DNA of 64,000 nucleotides from Dioscorea cayenensis subsp. rotundata (lineage: Eukaryota; Streptophyta; Magnoliopsida; Dioscoreales; Dioscoreaceae). How positions within the stretch are numbered: position 1 is the stretch's first letter; each line of letters opens with the position of its first letter. The stretch lies in assembly GCF_009730915.1 (NCBI RefSeq), contig NC_052481.1:22146233-22210232 (forward strand), written 5' to 3'. Below are positions 35,604 to 47,189 of this stretch, one piece after another. A program made the translations under genes and the position numbers. The notes under the pieces are model-generated. The model saw only the letters and a program-made list of their open reading frames with translations, ran no database searches and had not been told where the DNA came from.

Positions 35604-35970
35604 ATGATGGAGCAATTATGTGATGGTAGTATCAAAGAGGAAGGTTTGATATCAATCATGGGAGGCGAGATGGTGGTGATTATAGGTAGAAGAGGTTGTC
35701 ACATGAACTATAGCTGCTCAGAGATTGTTGGAAGGATTGAAAGCTTATCCAACAATGTATGAAGTTAGTGAAGGGTTTGTAGCGAGGATGATGTTAATGA
35801 GTAATGTCAGAAGAATTCTTAGTGGAGATGATAAGACTTTCGTTCTATCATTGTTTCCAATGGTATTCATTGGGGGGGAATTGATTGGGAGTTTGGATCG
35901 GCTTATAGCTATTCATGTCTCCGGCGAGCTCATTCCTATGTTGAAAGTAGCTGGTGCTATTTGGCTTTGA
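35604..35970 (+). pseudogene. CC-type (ROXY-like) glutaredoxin, frameshifted
   Basis: Plant-specific class III glutaredoxin remains. The frame from the ATG at 35604 reads into VVIIGRRGCHM, the active-site loop, but then closes. The next frame (one base on) gives IAAQRLLEGLKAYPTMYEV, then FPMVFIGGELIGSLDRLIAIHVSGELIPMLKVAGAIWL and a stop. Together these make a protein of about 120 residues with the family GG-x-x-GG/LDRL-x-x-x-H-x-SGEL-x-PMLK core and the ALWL-type C-terminal tail used to bind TGA transcription factors. The break is a +1 shift at about 35703-35709. The active-site CCM(C/S) is also altered to CHM. It is therefore probably dead, unless the shift is a sequencing error. Confidence 0.8.
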
Positions 35971-36339
35971 GTGGTTTGCTATATTTTTCCTCTTTGGGTG
36001 GTTTATTATATTTTTCCTTTTTCATAATTAACATATTTACTAAAACATAATTTATATTATGTATGGTTATATATTAGCATAAGTTAATTGCATATTTTAT
36101 TGTTGTATATTTCTCCCTCTTAAAAGTTGCATGCATGTAAACTTAACTAATTATGCATTATGTGAAATATTATGCATTTTTTGCTTTTGCTATATTTTGT
36201 AAGGTTGGTATAATGCATAGAGAGGACATGTATAGTGATGGTACAATTAATGAAGAGATGATAAAGATGAAGATGGAGAAAATGATAGGAGGAGGAGAGA
36301 GAGAGAGAGCACATAATTAATAAACAATGGTAAAAGATT
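35971..36339. other. Spacer after the glutaredoxin
   Basis: AT-rich; a GA run at 36290-36310 starts an imperfect inverted pair (gagagcacataattaat against attgttttaattgtgctctc) with the repeat that follows. No gene seen. Confidence 0.4.
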
Positions 36340-36484
36340 CATTCTTTATTGTTTTAATTGTGCTCTCTGCTTTATATATCATCATTATTTTCTCTCTATT
36401 CTTCTCTCTCCCTCTCTAACACTCTATGTTCTTCTAGTTTTTTATGAATTCATTATATATATATATATATATATATATATTTCT
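36340..36484. repeat. 145-bp direct repeat, copy 1
   Basis: Nearly identical to 37586-37724: cattctttattgttttaatt through tgctctctgctttatata, ctctaacactctatgttctt and ctagttttttatgaattc to an (AT)n run. Only one or two substitutions and a different (AT)n length separate the copies. Confidence 0.9.
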
Positions 36485-37043
36485 ATTCAAACTTTAGTAC
36501 ATAGTTCATACAAAAAAAAATCAAATGTGTTATACTTATGGTTTAAGAGCTACAATAACAATGGTGTAATCCTTTTTTTTTTTAATTTCTTTTATCTTTT
36601 TATTTCAGGCTATGGTTTTTTCTTAAGTATTAACAAAATTATTCATATTGTTATTGCTTGGATTTATGCAGATAATAGGGTGGATTAACGCTTCTCAGAT
36701 GTCTTTAGATAGCACCGTGACCATTTCCTTCTTTTGAAGCCATTTCCTACCAGGATGTAGATTTCACTAATGCATGGTTTATTTGTTTTTTCTTTTTGCT
36801 TTTGTGTGAATGTTCACATTAAGTGTATTATCTTTTGTTATTGTAATATCATTTTTTTTCTCTATTTAAGGTTTTAATCTTTTGAGTGTTTCTCTTATTA
36901 TTAGTTTATATTGTATTTTTCTTATTTAATAAATTAGCTATTTATCTATTTTTAATGAAAGGATTACATCATATATTTATCTCTTATAGTTTTATGTCTT
37001 TTTGGTGATTAATCACCGCATGCATTAAATATAGTAATTAATC

Positions 37044-37128
<85 letters not shown>
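37044..37128. repeat. (TTA)n microsatellite
   Basis: Trinucleotide ATT run of about 85 bp. Confidence 0.97.
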
Positions 37129-37585
37129 TTTTGAAACATTTTTTGTCGTTCATCTTAATTTGAACTTAACATTATAATCATGATTTGTTAGCTTTCATGA
37201 AATGTTTTCATGATGGCTTATAAATAAATTAGGTGTGGATTAAGGAATTGTAGGCGAGGGGAATTTATTCGATAATCATATATTATATTCGTAATGTAAT
37301 TTATTAAATGTTAATATATGTCATACTAAATATTTTCAATATATTTTTTTGAATTTATGAGTTTTTTAACCATATGTATTACAATGTCTAAACCAAATTG
37401 ATAATTTTTAGAAAAAACTAAAAAAATATCATAAAAACTTATATATATATATATATATAGATAAATAAGTAGATAGATAGATAATCAGACATATAGAGAG
37501 GGGAGTGAGTTTAAGTAGTAAAAGATTATGATAAAATATATATTTTTGTTAAGTAATTTGTTAAATGTTAATAAATAAAATAATG

Positions 37586-37724
37586 CATTCTTTATTGTTT
37601 TAATTGTGCTCTCTGCTTTATATATCATCATTATTTTCTCTCTTTTCTTCTCTCTCCCTCTCTAACACTCTATGTTCTTCTAGTTTTTTATGAATTCATT
37701 ATATATATATATATATATATTTCT
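37586..37724. repeat. 145-bp direct repeat, copy 2
   Basis: Second copy of the unit at 36340-36484, 1246 bp downstream and in the same orientation. The spacing and high identity suggest a recent duplication or the two ends of a small element. Confidence 0.9.
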
Positions 37725-39649
37725 GGATTATCTAAAAACTAAATAAAGTTATCTTAATAAATTCTCTCAAACAATATAATTAATATATTTAATAAAATGT
37801 CTTATAATAAGAAAAAAGGGTTTTAGGGCATAACCTATGTTTTCTTGACTACAATGTGTAGCTGTTGTATTCTTCCTTTGCTTATATGTTAGGATCGCCC
37901 CACCATTCATATGCTACTCTTATGTGTCTTTTGTTCCTTGTCTTTCCATTCCTAACTGTTTGTTTTTATTTTTTTTAGTTTTCAAACTTAATAACCTCAT
38001 AAAAAAATATATCTCAACCCGTTTTCCCAATCATATCTCTTTTTATATAATCATATTATACTTTTTTTTTTCAAAGTATGTCTTAACCGGTTTTTTTTTT
38101 GGGTTTTTTATTCATCAAACCTCTCTAACCTTTAAAAAAAATCCATTTAAAAACTGGCTTTAAAATTTTTAAAATTTTCACCCCCACGACTTTTAGAGAT
38201 TATTAAATAAAACCCTACACTTTTGGTTAATTACAATCCTACCAATTTTCCTTTAAAAAAATCAATTTAAGTTTTAAAATTTTTCAAATTTTCACATTCA
38301 AACTTTTTAGATATTTTTGTATTATAAAAGGATCCTCATTTTTTTTTTAAATTTCATAATACCATTATCATCTAAGATTTGCAAGAAGTTTCTCTTAATT
38401 TAATTACAATAGACATTAAATTCAATAATTTCCAAGTATATGAACATTAAATACATATATGTTAATGTGACCCATTAAGTGGTTGTTATCAAATTTTAGT
38501 AGGAAAAATATTTTTGGAAACATATAATATTAACAATAATATTGATGATGATGATGAGATAATAATAATAATAATATATAGCCCCTTTTTTTTTTTGTAA
38601 CCATCACCACGTTGTATCAAACAACCTTAAATCAATGGAAAAAATCAAATGGGCTTTCAAATTATTATAAAATAAAAAAAAAGTTTATAAAATAAACATA
38701 AAGGATGTTAGGTATTAAAATTAACAAATAAAAAAATCATAATTAAAAGATTTACCTAATATTGAATAGCCTCAGCCAACTTTCAAACAATGTCAGGATA
38801 AGCAACAATGGATGGCAACAATGGATGTCAGGATAAAAGATGTGTGGGCCAAAAGTGGGAGTTATCTTTGTTACAATGCATTGAGATGGTTTTATAAGCA
38901 ACAATGGATGGCAGTTGAGATTTATTTGATCTAATCTAATTAATGTACATGTACTTGAGAAATCAAAGTAATTTTAATGCAATGTCAGGATAAGATTACA
39001 CCTGCAATTAAATATACACATGTCAAGGAATTGAGTTACACATGTCAAGGAATTGAGTTGATTACATCCAATGGTGGGACCATGCAAGATCAATTAACAT
39101 TAGGATTAGGATTGCATTTATACCAACAATTGAATGCTATAGATAAAAAATTATTGGGCTTGTAAAGATAAATGGCCATTCTTATCTAAAATGCACTGAG
39201 CTACCAATGTGTCAATTCTATTCAATTCCTACCATTAAATTTATATATGTATTAGAATCCAATCCAAATCTAAACAAAGTTTTGGATTTTCAAATATATG
39301 ATTTCATATGAAAAAAGTACAAATCCTATCAATTCATATCAATTTCATACTTATCAGACAAAGATTTGAATTTTCAAAATGCTAATGTGTATATCCTATC
39401 CAATTCATATATATCAACTTGATATTTATATATCAGAGGAAATCATAACCTAAAACAGATGAGAAGCAAACAAAGCATGTAAACAAATTAAAAACCTCCC
39501 AATAACCACAGCAGGAGGGAGGAGGCCACGTAAGTAGTGTGCAATCAACTTTCAGAACAAATACCAAAAACCTTATAAAAGTACGCTAGAGTCTGCAGTA
39601 CTTTTACACTTGTTTATACAAACTAAACATTAGCATTCAACATGAAGCT
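37725..39649. other. AT-rich noncoding stretch
   Basis: Contains short repeats: caacaatggatg units at 38800-38910 and a 22-bp tandem pair acacatgtcaaggaattgag at 39016-39060. No gene seen. The right end is the 3' flank of the next gene. Confidence 0.4.
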
Positions 39650-40717
39650 TCACCTGACTCCAATTACAGACTTCAAGAACAAAAGCATATCATTAACTTC
39701 CTTGAGTTTAGGGGAATCCTTAAGATAAGTAGGGGGCTCTACTCCAGCAAAGATATATAAAGCAATCAATTCCTCAACACAGGACATGTGCAAATCCCCT
39801 TGGTATCTTGTAATTGTTCGTAATGCATAAATCTCCTCCCATATCTTCTCTTCATTAAACTTACCCTACATTGGATTTACCAATATCACATAAATCACAT
39901 ACACAACAAAGATATAAAAGATACATGATTTGTTGCAAGTTTGTTGTATTGCGGATCAGTGCTATATTAGATTGTTACTTTATATAGTCATATTTCCTAA
40001 TTGAATGCAGAATGGCATGAGACTATGAGCTTTTAACATCTTTAGATCTTGTTACTGAATTTGGATTATAGTAATCTTGAAATTTTGATGACACACTAAA
40101 TTCAATGCTTGTACAATGCATTAATCTAAACTAAAATGAGTTGGAAGTGAAAAATAAGAAAAACAGAATCCTAGTAACAGGGGTACTAATTTGGGAATTG
40201 AATTGAACTTCTCTCTTATTAGTGGACTACTACCATTTCTATTTGCATTCAAGAATCAGGAATGCTAAAATAAAATAAATAAGGAACAGAAAAATAATAC
40301 CAATAATAATAATAATATGCAAATTAAATTACAAACCTCATCTTTGTCCATAGCGTCTGTTTGATCAACAGACAAAACTGTCACAAGCTCTGTCGAAACC
40401 CAAATTTCAGAATCTGCAGTTTCTGATGACTGATCCTCCACAGCAGAAACATACTATGAGCTCTCCTGATCAACAGGAGCAACTAAAATCTGAGAAGTTG
40501 ACAATGTTTTCTTAGTCTCAGGAGCATTCAAGAACTCATCTTTTTCGATTTTCAGCTCCTTAACTATGACAATTACTTTTCCATTAGCATTCTTAACCAT
40601 AGATGCATGCTCCATCATGCTCAAGCCATCTTCTTCCTTCCCATTATTCATTGCTGATTTTTCACCATCTTCATCTTGTCTCCTTTCACCCTTTTCTCTA
40701 ACAATTGGTAATGCCAC
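39650..40717 (-). CDS. Unnamed conserved plant protein, possibly broken
   Basis: The last exon (39865-39650) encodes GKFNEEKIWEEIYALRTITR, then SCVEELIALYIFAGVEPP and EVNDMLLFLKSVIGVR, ending in TGA. I know this pattern (IWExIxALRTI...CxxELxALYxFxGVEPP...LxFLxSVxGV) as a C-terminal block of plant proteins without an assigned role. The preceding exon joins in phase at 40337 (GATGAG|GTTTGT) and reads SAVEDQSSETADSEIWVSTE, VTVLSVDQTDAMDKDE. Going upstream, the same frame meets TAG at 40456-40454, beyond which it is again open to 40717 (MALPIVREKGERRQDEDGEK). So either an exon begins near 40453, or the gene has a premature stop. The 5' exons were not found. Function unknown. Confidence 0.6.
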
Positions 40718-40903
40718 TATGGAACAAAATTTGATTCAATAAAGATTGGATTTTTCTAGAATTTGATCCAGAACGTGGAGTACTTGATATTCTTCACCAT
40801 GGCCTTGGAGATTCCACCCAACCCCGATGTCGTGGCTCCGATCACCTTCATGGCCGTTAAGAACAACGACGACGGCACCGGGAAGATGAAATTTAGAAAC
40901 AAC

Positions 40904-40968
<65 letters not shown>

Positions 40969-41040
40969 TGTTCAAACAATGATGTGAAATGAAAGAGGAG
41001 AGATACCTTCTCTCCACTCTCCCGGACTCCGCACGACCAT
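40718..41040. other. 5' region of the unnamed gene with (TA)n
   Basis: An AG acceptor (catag before 40717) suggests more exons upstream. An open frame on either strand across the (TA)n at 40907-40966 is produced by the repeat itself (Tyr-Ile runs) and cannot be trusted. Confidence 0.4.
40907..40966. repeat. (TA)n microsatellite
   Basis: About 60 bp of uninterrupted AT/TA. Confidence 0.97.
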
Positions 41041-41480
41041 CAACGCCGCCGCCTTACCCTCCTTGACTGGTCTCGGCCGCCTCCCTCATTTGCAAGCGAC
41101 GCCGCCGCCTCACCTTCCTTGACTGGTCTTCTCTAGGGTCAGAGCAAACAAACAAATCAGTTAAAGGATAACAAACTCACCAATTTTCAAAATCAATCCA
41201 AACATCAACACAAACAGGATTATTTAAAAACCATAGTAATCACATATTCAGTACAATGACCCTTTTAAAAAAAAAAACTACACCCCGGAAAACCAAAGAT
41301 GAAAATCAAACAAACAAATCAGTACAATGACCCTTTTAAAAAAAACTACAACCCGGAAAACCAAAGATGAAAATCAAACAAACAAATCAGTTATAGGATA
41401 ACAAATTCACCAATTTTTTAAATCAATCCAAACGTCGGCACAAATAGGATTATTTTAAAAAAAAATAATATTGTAATCAC
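41041..41480. repeat. Nested short tandem repeats
   Basis: Two sets. At 41041-41130 a unit with cgccgccgcctyaccytcct and tgactggtct occurs twice. At 41145-41480 units sharing aaacaaatcagt, ggataacaaa, caccaattt, aatcaatccaaac, caatgacccttttaaaa and cccggaaaaccaaagatg are repeated two to three times. Probably slippage or unequal-exchange products in a gene 5' flank. Confidence 0.75.
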
Positions 41481-41925
41481 ATATTCATTACAATAATCCA
41501 CACAAACAAAGCACAAAATTAGAAACCAGTACATGGGAAATGAAGCCTTTTTCTTTAGCTTCTAATTGTCCCATAAGACAGTGGCGAAATTAAGCCTTCT
41601 TAATCTAGTGTTCATGCATGCAAGATTATGCATCACATTATCAAGCTGTTTTTCCCTCAATACATGGGAAAAGCTAAAAATATGAGAATCATATCGAAAA
41701 ATAAATACAAAAAAATAGCTTTAAAAGAGGGAAAAGAACAACATACCAAATATGTTTAAGTACACACCCATCTTCGAATAAGAGTAACCGCTCTCTGAAA
41801 GTCTGGTGGTTAAGAGTAACCACCAGGCACGTCAGCCGGCACCTCCAGCCTCCATCTTCGTAAGCTGAATTGCAGACCTCCCGCCATATTAATCATCGCG
41901 ATGTCATATCTCACCTCACTCTTTG
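41481..41925. other. Spacer, nothing recognised
   Basis: Noncoding; a small inverted pair ggtggttaagagtaaccacc lies at 41803-41822. No gene seen. Confidence 0.4.
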
Positions 41926-42195
41926 AGTTCCAGATCTCAACGGAGTTTGAGAGAGAGAGAAAGATACAGAGATGGCGGATGAGGCTAGGAAGGTTGGGGC
42001 AGGTGCTTGCCAGGCGGCGGCGAGGAAAGTGATCGTGATATCATCTTTTTCCCCTTTTCGCTGATCCACTGTAAACCTCTCTGAGTTCCAGATCTCAACA
42101 GAGTTTGAGAGAGAGAGAGAGAGAGAGAGAGATGACGGATGAGGCCAGGAAGGGTGGGATAGGTAATGGGCAGGCGGCAACAGCGGCGAGGAAGT
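41926..42195 (+). repeat. Tandem pair with gene-start-like units
   Basis: Two units of about 155 bp share gagttccagatctcaac, rgagtttgagagagaga, then an ATG (MADEARK in unit 1, MTDEARK in unit 2), caggcggc and ggcgaggaa. The GA-rich leader before an ATG looks like the first exon of a plant gene, but each frame closes within 30 codons. This may be a duplicated 5' end of a gene whose body is absent. Confidence 0.6.
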
Positions 42196-42213
42196 GACCC
42201 TTAAGAAGGGATC

Positions 42214-42623
42214 GACTGTGCGACTGAGGCATTTGAGAAGCAAAGAGTTAAATTTTGATCCCTCATCGGACCGGCGGCTAGGGTTTGAAAACAAAGGAAG
42301 GAAGTTTGAAAAACAAAGGAAGGGAGATCTAACCATAGATTACAAAGGGGAGAAAATCAGGCTGTTGATTATGTTGAACCAATGGAAATTAGCCAAATGT
42401 CCAGCACTTACGCTCACTGACTGTGCGACTGAGGCATTTGAGAAGCAAAGAGTTAAATTTTGATCCCTCATCGGACCGGCGGCTAGGGTTTGAAAACAAA
42501 GGAAGGGAGTTTGAAAAACAAAGGAAGAGTGATCTAACCATAGATTACAAAGGGGAGAAAATCAGGCTGTTGATTATGTTGAACCAATGGAAATTAGCCA
42601 AATGTCCAGCACTTATGCTCACT
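42214..42623 (+). repeat. Tandem duplication of 205 bp
   Basis: Two nearly identical units, 42214-42418 and 42419-42623. Both contain gactgtgcgactgaggcatt, the leader-like ggcggctagggtttgaaaac, gatctaaccatagattacaa and aaatgtccagcactta. Only a handful of substitutions separate them, so the event is recent. Confidence 0.93.
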
Positions 42624-43330
42624 CACGGGTCTTCCAAATGTTTGGATATTAACATGTACCAGCAAGATGAAACCAATTCTAAACGTGTACCCAAAAAAAG
42701 AAAGGCTTTTATGATAACAGAGATAACATAACAACATGTCAACATCCAACCAATAAATCCAACCAATAAATAATAGCCAAATGTCCTATCAAGAATCAAT
42801 TGGAAAGAAAGATTTTTAGGAGATAGCATTAAGAGTAAGTATATATATATATTTCACTTTATTTTTTTATTCGAGAAGAAAGGGGAAGAAAATATTAACC
42901 ACTCCCCTTTTCTTTTTAATAAAATAATTCAAAATGAAATAACAAAATCAGTGTAGAAACTCCTAGAAAATTTTCTATTAAACAACACAGAATCAAAATG
43001 GAAATCATCTCTATTCTTGGGTATAAATGGCATCTATTATTTGTACAAAATACTGAGTTTTTGTATTGGTTTTAAGGCATTTCTCCATTAAAGCTTAGAA
43101 CCATAAACATTTACACAACAATAAACATGCACAACTTAAATATCTGGACTCTGGAGGAAATATAAATAACTGGCAATTATTTTAACGAGGAACAAATACA
43201 ATTAAGACAACAAATGATTGTGTTGCCTTTTAATACAGTTTACAAATTTCCAATGTGTGCACAATAATTTACAAGAAGCCAAGTTGCCCAGAAGACACAT
43301 CAACAATGAGTAAAATGGTATGACCATCCA
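42624..43330. other. Spacer and 3' flank of SIP2
   Basis: AT-rich noncoding sequence; the right part is probably 3' UTR of the aquaporin gene. Confidence 0.4.
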
Positions 43331-46300
43331 TCACTCTGATTTAGCCTTCTTCAGTTCATCTCTTGGCTCCTTGTTCTTGCTGGTTTCAGTCAGTAACCGG
43401 AAGGTCCACATACCCAATATTGCTGCATGGATGGGTGCGACCCAATAGACCAACAAATGCTCCGGTGTTATGTGATCTCCTCGCGCGAATGCCCAACCGA
43501 AAGCCTAATGGGACAGATTTTCATCAATTAAGTTTGCATATAATAGTATTGAAAATTGTTAAACATATTACTTAGGTCCAAATCAAATAAAAAATTTAAA
43601 GGAGATAAGATGAATGACCAAATCATAGAGTTAGATGATCAGTAACTCATGTAAACATGATCCGAGCAAGAAGTCAGAATGATAAATTACGAACAGCTAG
43701 CTTGTAATTCATCTGTGTCATATAAGCTTTGTCAACCTTCTGTTTATGCTCACATAGTCACAAATCACATGTATGCAGGATCTATAATAACCACAACTAG
43801 ATCAACAGCATTTTCCTAGTATTTGTCATCGACTTTAGCAGTACATTTATAGCAATTTATGCAACAAATTTTGATCATTCTTTACCTAAATCTAAATGTA
43901 AACTTGGTAAACTCCTCTCTGTGATCCCTCCAACACATGCAACCTCCTCTCCTCAATGAAGTCTCTCCGATCTTCAAACAAATTTTATATCTAAATTCGA
44001 TGCTGATGATTTAAATCAGCCTGATTGTCGAGATTTAGTTCATAGAACAACTTAAAAAATTGAGGGCGTTCGGACTTCCCATTCATTAAGAAATCCAAAG
44101 TTGTACATTTGGGCATACCTTTCACCTCACTCATACAATGCCAGAGTATGTACATGAAATTCAAACTAAGGTATTTAAAACGCAAAATTAGAATTATCAT
44201 AAAGCTATTGACAAAATAAAACCAGACCTCACAATGTAGGGCATTTGAATATAAGTGAAAGTCATGTGTGACCATCACTACAACCATTATGATGCCTAAG
44301 GCTCGGCTCGCTCACGATTGCTGAGAAAATGTTACATAGGAGATTTGACTATCACAGTCAATTGAATTGGAATTATAAATTATTCGTACCATGAAAGGCA
44401 AGTGAACTTGTGTTATGATCTAAAACATCCGGTATTGTCTAATTGGTAATTGCTGGAATTTAGACTAGCCTCCTCATACAAATAAAAGTTATTGGGTACA
44501 TAAAAGCATTAATGTGATCGATAGATTTGGCAAGGAATATCATACCCCAATGAATATTTACTAATTTCGGCCAAGAAGATGTCAACTGGCCATTGCACAT
44601 TTTAGTGTTTGTTTGGGTATCGAAGGTATATCAATTCATCAGAGAAAACAATGTCATGATTGTCATATAATTAATGCTAGCCATAAGAATTTCTTGCAGC
44701 CACTAGTAAAAAATGGCCAGCTTATGGGTCTTGAATAATGCCCTTTCTCATGGTCTAACAATAGTTTGTTATCAGGTTCTCCAATCAACTTCATCTATGT
44801 CATCCTTCTACAACATGATGGACAGCTGACTTTGTTCTATATATATTCATTCAATCATAAGGAAGAAACACAAGAGTGATACAGATTCAAGTATCCCCTT
44901 CTTTGTTAAAGCATGCAGTTAGTTCTCTTGGATAAATCAAGATAGTCACAAAGTAAAATGTCTGACAGACTGACACACACAAGGGCAGACTTCATGGTAC
45001 CTCTAGTGGATTTGAAACCTGAATAATGACTATTCCTTAATCAAATGCTTGAAATTCATTTATGAAGAGATAAGCTTTAAGGATCTTTCTTTCTTAAAGT
45101 TGAGCCAGATAAGAACAAATAGAAAGCAAAAGGCCTCCTCACATTCTAAGAAAGTGAGCATCTACAGAGTAGGTTCTCATGTTAGAGCCAAATGGTCTAT
45201 AATTCATTCAAGAAAAATCATGAAACTGTTGACAAGACTACCGCGCTCTACAGAAATAAATAGGCTGCATAAGCATAGCAACTGCTGCCGGTGACTGTGC
45301 TACATAAGGATGATAAGGGAAACCACCTTTCACATAACAAAAGTGGTAAACTAGCCTGCCTATAACTGACTGCATTGCCTCACATTGCTAATCAACTCAA
45401 GTCATCCCACCATTATTAATAGATTTAAATATAATGATGTATGATATGTACTGTGCTTTCTATTGCTCACGTTGTGATGATAAATTTCTTAGGAGGGTAT
45501 TTACATTATTCTGATTTGCAACTATTAGTTTAGCGATGAAAAATTCTAACTGTTCATCTCCCTCAATCAGGGGGCAACACAAGGATGAGAGTGGCACAAA
45601 AATGTACTTGTGCAACCAGATCATGACCTCAGATTGACAAGCATTATGCTTTTTTAAAAAAATAACATATATAGCACTTACCGAAGCAGGGTTCATGATT
45701 CCTCCAGTTAAATCAGAACCCAGGATATGAAGTGCTCCCTTACATACACTTGAAATCCAGGTCTTCATAAAAGAAGCTTTTTGGGGTCTTTTTCTTGAGT
45801 CCCAGAGATACAAGCACAATGAAGAATGTCAGCAGTCCTTCTGTTAATGCCCCATGATGCATACCAACATTTAAACGAGGTCCATGACCAACTTTAGGGC
45901 ATACTCTTTTGATTAGCATAACTCCAATAATAGATCCAAGTACCTGAACAGGACAGACTGAAGTTATCAAACTATTGTATTTTTAAGATTGGCGTAAGAA
46001 ACGACAAAAATCGTGAGACAATTAAATAACCCATAGCAAGTAATTGGATAATGACTGAATATGTATATGATGCCATATGCAATCATACAGAGCTACTGTC
46101 ATTGCGCCATGCTTTTCACTGAAGAATTTTTACAGTGAGAAAATATGACACTCAAACTAAAAAAAGAAACCAACTTTAGAAGATAGCTGGCATTAATGCA
46201 GCATAATTAAAAATAATCTCATAATCATAAAAAACACAAAGAACAGCCAACCCAACAACCACAATTGAGACAACTAATTTCACAAACTTTCTGAACCTGA

Positions 46301-46863
46301 ATGTTAGATATTAGTGCATACTTCTCTCGTCAATATCAAGCATACAATCGCCCCATGAATTTCTCAGAACTATTAACCTGATTTCAGAAATCGCTTCTTT
46401 TTTCCCAAATTTTTACAAGAGAAATATTTTTCTCCCATATAAATGTTGGGCGTGAAATCAAATACAAACATTGGAAATCAAACTTGAATTGCTCATCTGT
46501 ACCAACAACGCCCAGAAATCAAGGAAAATCTCAAAGAGAAGCAAACAAAGAAAGAAAAAAAAAGTATCAGACCTGAGAGGGGATGCGGACAAAGACGACG
46601 AAAAAGAAGCCTTTGACGCCGGAGGAGAATGCAGAGGAGAACACGGTGAGGGGGTTGTAGGAGGCGCCGCCGGTATGGTCGGTGAGCCAAGCGAAAAAGA
46701 ACATATAAGTGACGCCGACGACGATCTTTCAGGACATCAGCGTCGGGGTAATGGTGGGACGCCGAGGTAATCGTAGATCAGAAGCTTGGAAAGGGCACCA
46801 GCCCAGACCCACAGAAAGGAGAGGGCCATGTCCAGGAGGATCAGGCCAGCTACGGCTACCGCT
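43331..46863 (-). pseudogene. SIP2: SIP2-type aquaporin with three frame breaks
   Basis: Small basic intrinsic protein, an ER-located aquaporin subfamily. Three exons: about 46863-46573, 45943-45682 and 43504-43331. Exon 1 reads LILLDMALSFLWVWAGALSK and, after breaks, MFFFAWLTDHTGGASYNPL (first pore motif NPL, typical of SIP2). Exon 2 reads VGMHHGALTEGLLTFFIVLV, then HILGSDLTGGIMNPAS (second motif NPA). Exon 3 reads AFARGDHITPEHLLVYWVAP and ends in the basic tail KKAKSE. Three +1 shifts are needed: in a CCCC run (46745-46748) and an AAA run (46727-46729) in exon 1, and a TTTT run (45769-45772) in exon 2. No in-frame ATG exists upstream; the first is at 46829, inside membrane segment 1. Splice sites and exon 3 are clean. 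So either a recent pseudogene or a real gene hit by homopolymer sequencing errors. Confidence 0.85.
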
Positions 46864-47189
46864 GGCGCCGGAAAAGATGGTCGGAGTTGAAGCGCTCTGA
46901 GAGCAGCGTCCTCCGCTTAGCTCTATCCTTCTTGAGGGATCTTTTAATGGTTTATATAACCAATTTTCACTGAAGTCCTTGTTATAATACTTATTCACGG
47001 AAAATATTCCATTTAAGAACTTCTTTGGGAATAAGATTAATATATATATTTTAAATATAGTGGATTAGCAGGGATTTATTAGAAAATCAAACCAAAACAG
47101 ACAAACAGACACAAACAGACTACAGAGAAAAAAAAAAACAGAAAACACAATAAATAGACATAAAAAATAGAAAAAAAAAATTGCATCAT
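46864..47189. other. SIP2 upstream region
   Basis: Leader and promoter side of SIP2 (ttcttgagggatc, etc.), then A-rich sequence at 47080-47200 with caaacagacacaaacagac repeats next to the LINE fragment. No gene seen. Confidence 0.4.

Noticed and set aside
36340-37724. The 145-bp direct repeats as LTRs of a retrotransposon
   Set aside because: No TG...CA ends, no primer site and no coding sequence between them were found, so I list them only as repeats.
40736-41017. Open frames on both strands with Tyr-Ile repeats
   Set aside because: They are produced by the (TA)n microsatellite, which is open in both directions.
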